Assembly: GCF_000165485.1 (NCBI RefSeq)
Contig: NC_014623.1
Span: forward strand, 3,243,501 to 3,307,500
Length of the DNA: 64,000 bases
Origin: Stigmatella aurantiaca DW4/3-1
Lineage (GTDB): Bacteria; Myxococcota; Myxococcia; Myxococcales; Myxococcaceae
Direction of reading: 5' to 3'
The notes under the pieces are model-generated. The model ran no database searches. It was not told the DNA's origin and worked only from the letters and a program-made list of their open reading frames with translations. Position 1 is the first letter of the stretch, and each line of letters opens with the position of its first letter. Shown here in pieces: positions 58,733-64,000 of the stretch. Made by a program: the position numbers and the translations under genes.

Positions 58733-60772
58733 TCACTCCCTGCGCCTGCGCCCTCGGGCCGCCTCGGTCACGGCCACGGGCTCATGTCCGGCCGCGCGGG
58801 CCATCAGGCAGATCTCCACCACCTTGGTGCCGAAGCGCTCCCAGCGGCTCTCGCCCGTGCCCTTCACCGCGAGAAAGGTGCTCCGGTCCGTGGGCAGGGC
58901 CGCCGCCAGCCCCAGGAGCGTCGCATCATTGAAGATGATGAAGGGCGGTATCTCCAGATCCTTGGCCAGCGCCTTGCGCCAGCGCCTCAGCTCCGTGGCG
59001 GCCAGCTCGCTGTAGTTCTCGGGCCGCCCGGTGGTGGCGGCTTGCCGGGACAGGGGGGCCAACCGGGCCATCCGGGCCCCCGTGCACACGTCGCAGTGGC
59101 CACAGTTCGCCTCCACGTCGCTCTGCCCGAAGTAGCCCAGGATGAAGGCCCGTCGGCACCGCTTCGTGTACGCGTAGTCCGTCATCCGCTTGAGGAGCAG
59201 CAGGGATCGCCGCTCTTGCTCTCTCAGCCGGCTCAAGTCCACGCCCAACTCCTGGAAGGACACGGCCTCCAGGGCCCGGATGGTGCGCCCGGAGAAGGGC
59301 CGGCGCACCGTCACCACGCCCGCCTTCTCCAGCAACCCCAGGGCGTGCCGCACCTCGTCCAGCGGCAGCCCGGTGCGCCGGGAGAGCACCGACAGCTCCG
59401 TCGTCACGGAGCGGCCGGACGGGAAGGTGGCCAGCAGCGACTGGAGCAGCCGCTGGGCATCCGCCGCATGCGGGTGGGCGGTGGCGGCCTTGTCCGTGAG
59501 CGTCAGGCCATACTCGCCTTCTCCCCGGCTGCCGCGCTCCACCTTGCCCTCGCGCTCGAAGATGCGCAGGGCCGCGGAGACCTCGAACTCGCTGGCGCCC
59601 ACCATGCCCGCGAGCACCCCCACGCCCTTGTCGAACTCGGGCACGTGGCGCAGGACGTTCCAGATGTCCCCCAGCACCACGTCCGATGGGTGATTGCCCT
59701 CGATGAGCCGCTCCTGGGTGTACACGTCCGCGTGGTTGAAGAGCAGCACCGCCGTGGCGGGCTGGCCATCCCGGCCCGCGCGCCCGATCTCCTGGTAGTA
59801 CGCCTCCACCGCCCGGGGGATGTTGGCGTGCGCCACGAAGCGGATGTCCGGCTTGTCGATGCCCATGCCGAAGGCATTGGTGGCCACCGCCACCGCCTCC
59901 TTGGACGACATGAAGTCCTCCTGCGCGCGGCGCCGCGCCTCATCCTCCATGCCCGCGTGGTACAAAAAGGCGTTCACGCCCCGGCCCATCAGCGCCGCGT
60001 GCATGCCCTCGGCGGCCTTGCGCGTGGCGCAATAAATGATGCCACTGCCGCCCTGGGCGGCGAGCTGGGCGCACCCCTGCCGCTTCTCCTCGTCCCCGCT
60101 GACGCTCATCACCTCCAGGAAGAGGTTGGGCCGGTCGAAGCCTTGGGCGAACACCTGCGTGTCCTTCATCAGCAGCACGCGGATGATGTCGTCCCGCACC
60201 TCGGGGGTGGCCGTGGCGGTGAGGGCCATCGTCCTCGGGGGACGCAGGCGCTTGCGGATCTGCCCGAGCTGCGCGTAGTCCGGCCGGAAGTCGTGGCCCC
60301 ACTGGGAGATGCAGTGCGCCTCGTCCACGGCCAGCAGGTCGACGCCCACCTCGCCCAGGGTGTCCAGGAAGCCCGTGCTGCGCAGGCGCTCGGGCGCCAC
60401 ATAGAGGAGGCGGTACTCCCGGGCGCGCAGCCGCCTCATCCGCTCCGCCCGCTCCAGGTCCGAAAGGGAGGAGTTGATGAAGGTGGCGGGGATGCTCCGC
60501 GCGGTGAGCTGCTCCACTTGGTCCTTCATCAGCGCGATGAGCGGGGAGACCACGAGCGTCAACCCCGGCAGCAGCAGGGCGGGCAGCTGGTAGCACAGGC
60601 TCTTGCCTGCCCCCGTGGGCATCACCACCAGGGTGTTGCGCTTGCTGAGCACCGAGCTGATGACCTCGGCCTGCCCCGGCCGGAACTCGGACAGGCCGAA
60701 GTGACGGACCAGTCCTTCCTGGGCTTCCACGAAATGGGGCAGATCCTCCGGCAGCATCCGCCGCATATTCAC
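58733..60772 (-). CDS. recQ: ATP-dependent DNA helicase RecQ
   Basis: 679 residues. Walker A GAGKS is at 54-58 with the preceding FRPGQAEVI, DEAH at 150-153 in VDEAHCISQWGHDFRP, and motif VI QEIGRAGRDGQPA. The RecQ-Ct zinc-binding region (RRAFILGYFGQSDVEANCGHCDVC) and an HRDC-like C-terminal region are present. It unwinds branched DNA in recombination. The start ATG at 60772 overlaps the stop of the upstream small gene by 4 bp. Confidence 0.93.
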   Translation of the reverse strand: MNMRRMLPEDLPHFVEAQEGLVRHFGLSEFRPGQAEVISSVLSKRNTLVVMPTGAGKSLCYQLPALLLPGLTLVVSPLIALMKDQVEQLTARSIPATFINSSLSDLERAERMRRLRAREYRLLYVAPERLRSTGFLDTLGEVGVDLLAVDEAHCISQWGHDFRPDYAQLGQIRKRLRPPRTMALTATATPEVRDDIIRVLLMKDTQVFAQGFDRPNLFLEVMSVSGDEEKRQGCAQLAAQGGSGIIYCATRKAAEGMHAALMGRGVNAFLYHAGMEDEARRRAQEDFMSSKEAVAVATNAFGMGIDKPDIRFVAHANIPRAVEAYYQEIGRAGRDGQPATAVLLFNHADVYTQERLIEGNHPSDVVLGDIWNVLRHVPEFDKGVGVLAGMVGASEFEVSAALRIFEREGKVERGSRGEGEYGLTLTDKAATAHPHAADAQRLLQSLLATFPSGRSVTTELSVLSRRTGLPLDEVRHALGLLEKAGVVTVRRPFSGRTIRALEAVSFQELGVDLSRLREQERRSLLLLKRMTDYAYTKRCRRAFILGYFGQSDVEANCGHCDVCTGARMARLAPLSRQAATTGRPENYSELAATELRRWRKALAKDLEIPPFIIFNDATLLGLAAALPTDRSTFLAVKGTGESRWERFGTKVVEICLMARAAGHEPVAVTEAARGRRRRE

Positions 60773-61083
60773 TGTTCCTTTCGCGCCGTCAACGGAGGAG
60801 CGGGACTACCTTCCAGGTCGAGTCCCCGAGGAACAGGAACAGCCCGGCGAGCCCGGACTTCGGCTACCTCCTGGGCCATGCGGGCCCTCAGCTCGGGGTC
60901 CAACCGGCCATCCACCACCACGTCGCCCTCCCGGGCCTCCCGGGGCAGGGTGGAGCGGTCCACCGTCCGGGCCCGCCCCGTGTCCAGCTCCACCACCTGG
61001 ACGCGCGTGTCCTCCACCACCTCCACCTGCCAGGCCTGCCCGGAACAACGCCCAGCGTCCCCACTTCCCACCATCGCCGCCAT
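60769..61083 (-). CDS. DUF3006-like small protein
   Basis: 104 residues from the ATG at 61083, which shares one base with the radC stop (TGATG), a translational-coupling arrangement; an ATG at 61110 is also in frame. The core WQVEVVEDTRVQVVELDTGRARTVDRSTLPREAREGDVVV matches the small beta-barrel-like DUF3006 pattern (...LP..a.eGDvv). It has no known function. Its stop overlaps recQ by 4 bp. Confidence 0.65.
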   Translation of the reverse strand: MAAMVGSGDAGRCSGQAWQVEVVEDTRVQVVELDTGRARTVDRSTLPREAREGDVVVDGRLDPELRARMAQEVAEVRARRAVPVPRGLDLEGSPAPPLTARKEQ

Positions 61084-61850
61084 CAGCCAGGCCCTCCCAC
61101 TGCGCTCCATGCGTTCCGGCCTTCCGTGCCCGGGAGCAGCCCTCGCTCCAGCAGCGACACGTACGTGCCGTCGCCCAGCACCAGGTGATCCAGGACCTTG
61201 ATGCCCAGCAACTGGCCCGCCTCGGCCAACTGCGCCGTGAGGCGCACGTCCTGCGCCGAGGGCTCGGGGTCTCCCGAAGGGTGGTTGTGCGCGAACACGA
61301 GGGCCGTGGCCCTCAAGCTCAGCGCGGCGGCGTACACCTCGCGCGGGTCCACCGGGCACGTGTTCATCGTCCCCTCGGCCACCCGCACGTTCCCCAGCAG
61401 CACGTTGCGCGGGTTGAAGCACAGGACGTGAAAGACCTCTCGCCGCAAGGCGTTCAGGGTGGGGGACAGGTACAAGTGGATCTCTTTCGGGGTCCGCAGC
61501 CGCGGGCGCCGCTCCGTCGCCCGTTGGGCCCGGCGGCCCAGCTCCAGCGCCGCCAGCACCTGCGCGGTCCTCACGGGCCCCAGCCAAGGCCGCGTGCACA
61601 GTTGCAGCGGATCCATGTGAATCAACGCCTTGAGCCCACCGAGCCCCGAGACAAGCTGCTCGGCGAGGTGATGCGTGCGGGTGCCCGGACCCAGCAACAC
61701 CGAGAGAAGCTCCGGATCGGTGAGGGCCGAGGCGCCCAGCTGGAAGAGGCGCTCCCGCACCTCGTCCAGTCCTGGCGGCCGTGCCCTCACCGACCCTTCG
61801 CCCGCGGATGCCGCCTCCCCCACCGTCCTCATCGCCGCCGCCCGTCCCAT
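61083..61850 (-). CDS. radC: RadC-family JAB/MPN protein
   Basis: 255 residues from the ATG at 61850 (GGAGG nine bases upstream). The JAB metal-binding site is HNHPSGDPEPSAQD, the usual RadC HxHxxxD-type pattern, preceded by the helix-hairpin-helix-like region LGASALTDPELLSVLLGPG. The name radC is historical; the biochemical role of RadC proteins is unsettled, although they are often linked to DNA repair or mobile elements. It is first in the radC-DUF3006-recQ unit. Confidence 0.9.
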   Translation of the reverse strand: MGRAAAMRTVGEAASAGEGSVRARPPGLDEVRERLFQLGASALTDPELLSVLLGPGTRTHHLAEQLVSGLGGLKALIHMDPLQLCTRPWLGPVRTAQVLAALELGRRAQRATERRPRLRTPKEIHLYLSPTLNALRREVFHVLCFNPRNVLLGNVRVAEGTMNTCPVDPREVYAAALSLRATALVFAHNHPSGDPEPSAQDVRLTAQLAEAGQLLGIKVLDHLVLGDGTYVSLLERGLLPGTEGRNAWSAVGGPG

Positions 61851-61968
61851 CCCGCCCGCCCTCCGCACCCGGAGGACAAAGCAACCCGTGTGCCGGGCCT
61901 CCTCCCCTCGGAAGATGGGTTCAACCCCGTCCCGAGGGGCGCAACCCCCGTCCCATTTCCGGGACGGT

Positions 61969-62832
61969 TCATCCCTGGGCGAGGCGTTCGGCGAGCAGGG
62001 GGAGCACTTCGCCCGCCCGGGCCTCCAGCACCACGTTCGCCAGGGCCGCCCCCCGGCACTCCCCGATGTTGACGAGCGCGATGGGCATGCCGCGCTCGGC
62101 GGCCCGGGTCACGAAGCGGTAGCCGGAGAAGATGGCCAGGGACGAGCCCACCACGAGCAGCACATCCCCCTCCTCCAGGAGGGCAAACGCGGCGTCCACC
62201 GTGGGGCGGGGGACGTTGTCCCCGAAGAACACGACATCGGGCTTGAGCGGGCCGTCACAGTGGAGACAGTCGGCGGTCCGGAACGCGTGGAGGGTTTCGG
62301 TGGACAGCTCGGCGTCGCCATCGGGCCGGAACTCCACCACGTGCTCCAGGAAGCCGGGATTGAGCGCCAGCAGGCGCTCCTGCAAGGAGGCGCGGGCCTC
62401 CCGCGTGTGGCAGGTCAGACACCGCACCTCGGCCAGCGCCCCATGCAGCTCGATGACGCGCGTGCTCCCAGCGGCATGGTGCAGGCGGTCCACGTTCTGG
62501 GTGATGAGGCCTTGCACGTGCCCGGCCCGCTCCAGGGTGGCCAAGGCATGGTGGGCGGCGTTGGGCTGGGCGGACGAGAACCGGGGCCAGCCGAGCAGGC
62601 TCCGGGCCCAGTACCGCGTCCGGACTTCGGCCCGGTGGAGGAACTCCATGTGCTGGATGGGATTTCGCGCCCGGGCGCGGGTTCCAGGGCCGCGGTAGTC
62701 GGGGATTCCCGACTCGGTGCTGCATCCGGCCCCCGTGAGCACGACGGCGCGCCGGCCGCGCATCAGGCGGACCAGCGCCTCCACATTGGAGGGCACGGAG
62801 GTGGGGGAAGGGGGCACAGGAAGGGCAGACAT
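61969..62832 (-). CDS. Sir2-family NAD-dependent protein deacetylase
   Basis: 287 residues. The NAD-binding motifs are GAGCSTESGIPDYRG (34-48) and TQNVDRLH (111-118), with the catalytic His130 in ELHG. A zinc finger follows: CLTC at Cys138/Cys141 and CLHC further on. This is the complete sirtuin core, with a class II/SIRT4-like order. It lies about 120 bp downstream of the radC start on the same strand and has its own promoter region of about 100 bp. Confidence 0.92.
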   Translation of the reverse strand: MSALPVPPSPTSVPSNVEALVRLMRGRRAVVLTGAGCSTESGIPDYRGPGTRARARNPIQHMEFLHRAEVRTRYWARSLLGWPRFSSAQPNAAHHALATLERAGHVQGLITQNVDRLHHAAGSTRVIELHGALAEVRCLTCHTREARASLQERLLALNPGFLEHVVEFRPDGDAELSTETLHAFRTADCLHCDGPLKPDVVFFGDNVPRPTVDAAFALLEEGDVLLVVGSSLAIFSGYRFVTRAAERGMPIALVNIGECRGAALANVVLEARAGEVLPLLAERLAQG

Positions 62833-62939
62833 GGCCGGAACTTAATAGCGCCGGGACCCCTCTCCTGCAGGCGCTGCGGGAGCCCGCCACCGCCGCCTCG
62901 GCGGGTTCCTGGGCAGCCGAGGCAGGGCCGCCCCGTGGC

Positions 62940-63725
62940 TCAGCGCGTCACCGAGACCGAGACACTTCCCAGTCCTTCGACGGTGAGGCGGACCTCGTCC
63001 CCCGGTTGGAGCATGTGGGCGGCGGTGGCCGCGCCGGCGAGCACGATGCTTCCGGCGGGCAGGGCCTCGTCCCGCTCCGCGAGCAACTCGCAGAGCTGCA
63101 CGACGGACAGAATCGGGTCTCCGGAGATGGCGCTGGAGAGCGCCGACTGCACGGCCGCGCCGTTCACTTCCATGGACATGTCGAGCTTCGCCAGCGCCAG
63201 CTCCCGGGGAGGCCGCTCCAGGGAGCCCAGCACGAACATCGAGGACGAGGAGTTGTCGGCCACCACATCCGGCAAGGAGAAGTACTTGAAGTCGAGGTAG
63301 CGCGAATCGAGGATCTCCATGGCCGCGAACACGCTCGCGCACGCATCGAGGGCTTCCTCCCGGGAGATGCGCCCGCGCAGCTCGCGCGAGGTGCGGAAGG
63401 CGACCTCCGGCTCGATTTTCGGGTGGATAAAACCCTGCAACCGGAAAACGCCTCCAGCGGAGACTTGCATCTGCTGGGTGAGCACCCCGTAGACGGGGGA
63501 ATCCAGGTTCATCTGCTTGCGCTTGGCCTCCGAGGTCAGCCCCATCTTCAGGCCGATGACCCGCTCGCCGCGCGCGGTGCGCAGGCGGACGCCCTCGGCC
63601 TGAATGGCATAGGCGTCCTTCAGCGTCAGGTCCGGGTGCGTGCGTGTGAGGGGCGGAATGGGCTGGGCATCGAGCCGTGCCCGGTCCAGCACGTGGGCCA
63701 GTTCCTGGTGATTCGTCATGGGCAT
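62940..63725 (-). CDS. 2-oxo-3-hexenedioate decarboxylase/2-keto-4-pentenoate hydratase family
   Basis: 261 residues. The fumarylacetoacetase-related fold has TLKDAYAIQAEGVRLRTARGERVIGLKMGLTSEAKRKQM, then PKIEPEVAF (metal-binding Glu pair) and ILDSRYLDFKYFSLPDVVADN, as in 4-oxalocrotonate decarboxylase (DmpH/NahK). It removes CO2 from 4-oxalocrotonate, or hydrates 2-hydroxypentadienoate; the neighbour suggests the aminomuconate or catechol meta-cleavage branch. It diverges from an aldehyde dehydrogenase gene. Confidence 0.8.
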   Translation of the reverse strand: MPMTNHQELAHVLDRARLDAQPIPPLTRTHPDLTLKDAYAIQAEGVRLRTARGERVIGLKMGLTSEAKRKQMNLDSPVYGVLTQQMQVSAGGVFRLQGFIHPKIEPEVAFRTSRELRGRISREEALDACASVFAAMEILDSRYLDFKYFSLPDVVADNSSSSMFVLGSLERPPRELALAKLDMSMEVNGAAVQSALSSAISGDPILSVVQLCELLAERDEALPAGSIVLAGAATAAHMLQPGDEVRLTVEGLGSVSVSVTR

Positions 63726-63882
63726 CGGTGCGCTCCCACAGGCGAGGGGCTGGGAGCTTCGAGGCCGCCTGCCGGGGAGCGCAAGGGGCTTCTGCTCCCT
63801 ATGTGAAACCCTGGGCGGGCGGCAGTGGGCCAGGGCTTGTCAGCGTGCTATTCGGGCGTCAGGTTCACAGGAGGATGCCGGC

Positions 63883-64000
63883 GTGCAGAAGGTCCTCAAC
63901 TATATCGGTGGGGAGCTGGTCCCTCCCGCTTCGGGGCAGTGGCTCGACAAACCCGAGCCCGCGACGGCCGAGCTGTATGCCCACGTGCCCGACTCGGATG
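63883..64000 (+). CDS. Aldehyde dehydrogenase, N-terminal fragment (3' end outside window)
   Basis: Starts with a GTG at 63883, eight bases after a perfect AGGAGG. The 39 visible residues (QKVLNYIGGELVPPASGQW, then LDKPEPATAELYAHVPDSD) match the N-terminus of 2-aminomuconate/2-hydroxymuconate semialdehyde dehydrogenases. It is divergent from the oxalocrotonate-decarboxylase-like gene; the two enzymes act in consecutive steps of aromatic-ring or kynurenine catabolism. The rest lies beyond the window. Confidence 0.75.
   Translation, partial: MQKVLNYIGGELVPPASGQWLDKPEPATAELYAHVPDSD

Overview
The window looks like a chromosomal segment of a myxobacterium of the Myxococcus/Stigmatella/Archangium type. 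Reasons: GC content is very high, most long genes have equally long open frames on the opposite strand, and the window holds near-textbook MglA and MglB polarity proteins, AgmX/PglI-type C-terminal domains, a short Wza-type lipoprotein beside a beta-barrel partner, and a eukaryote-like kinase whose loop reads HRDISPSN. The genus cannot be fixed from the sequence alone.

Layout. (1) 1-9.2 kb is an accessory region of variable, partly lower GC: a probable polymorphic toxin C-terminus coupled to an Imm52-like gene, a GNAT acetyltransferase, a caspase/CHAT-like protein convergent with an HExxH metallopeptidase, several unknown genes and about 0.9 kb without a convincing gene. It stops at the 3' end of a tRNA-Asn gene. 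(2) 9.4-15.7 kb, plus strand: rsmB, then a murein-recycling run (ldcA, serine hydrolase, mpl), a thioredoxin-like lipoprotein and an inositol monophosphatase. (3) 15.7-29.1 kb, minus strand: mglB-mglA, then a run of envelope genes matching the GltD/E/F/G (or NfsD/E/F/G) order, ending in a Wza-like lipoprotein and a beta-barrel partner. From memory, the order resembles the M. xanthus mglBA to wzpB/wzaB region. (4) 29.3-35.7 kb: a TPR protein and a three-gene operon of a beta-barrel/carboxypeptidase-regulatory-like protein, a FecR-like lipoprotein and a Ser/Thr kinase with a periplasmic AgmX/PglI-like domain. (5) 35.7-38.8 kb: dnaX-ybaB-recR, with the dnaX tau-type C-terminus in a different frame. 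(6) 38.9-42 kb: a PYROXD2-like oxidoreductase and a GT22 (Alg9/PIG-B-like) mannosyltransferase.

(7) 42-48.7 kb, minus strand: a zinc-ribbon/GYF/TPR membrane protein followed by a compact translation cluster: serS, tRNA-Ser(UGA), tRNA-Ser(GCU), tRNA-Arg(ACG), tadA, tRNA-Ser(CGA), tRNA-Ser(GGA) and the SRP RNA. Enzymes sit beside their own tRNA substrates. (8) 49-54 kb, plus strand: a five-gene glycan/lipid set (UDP-galactopyranose-mutase-like flavoprotein, GT2, polysaccharide deacetylase, acyltransferase, atypical SDR), followed by a strong sigma-54 promoter driving an apparent small structured RNA with its own terminator. (9) 54.2-58.7 kb: a lipoprotein, a 1199-residue TPR membrane protein and a small membrane protein. 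(10) 58.7-64 kb: a radC-DUF3006-recQ operon, a sirtuin, and a divergent pair for the 2-aminomuconate/4-oxalocrotonate catabolic branch that is cut by the window end.

Strongest candidates for something undescribed: the sigma-54 small RNA at about 54.13-54.22 kb, the serS/tRNA-Ser/tadA/ffs cluster, the frame break in dnaX, and the caspase-like/metallopeptidase pair.
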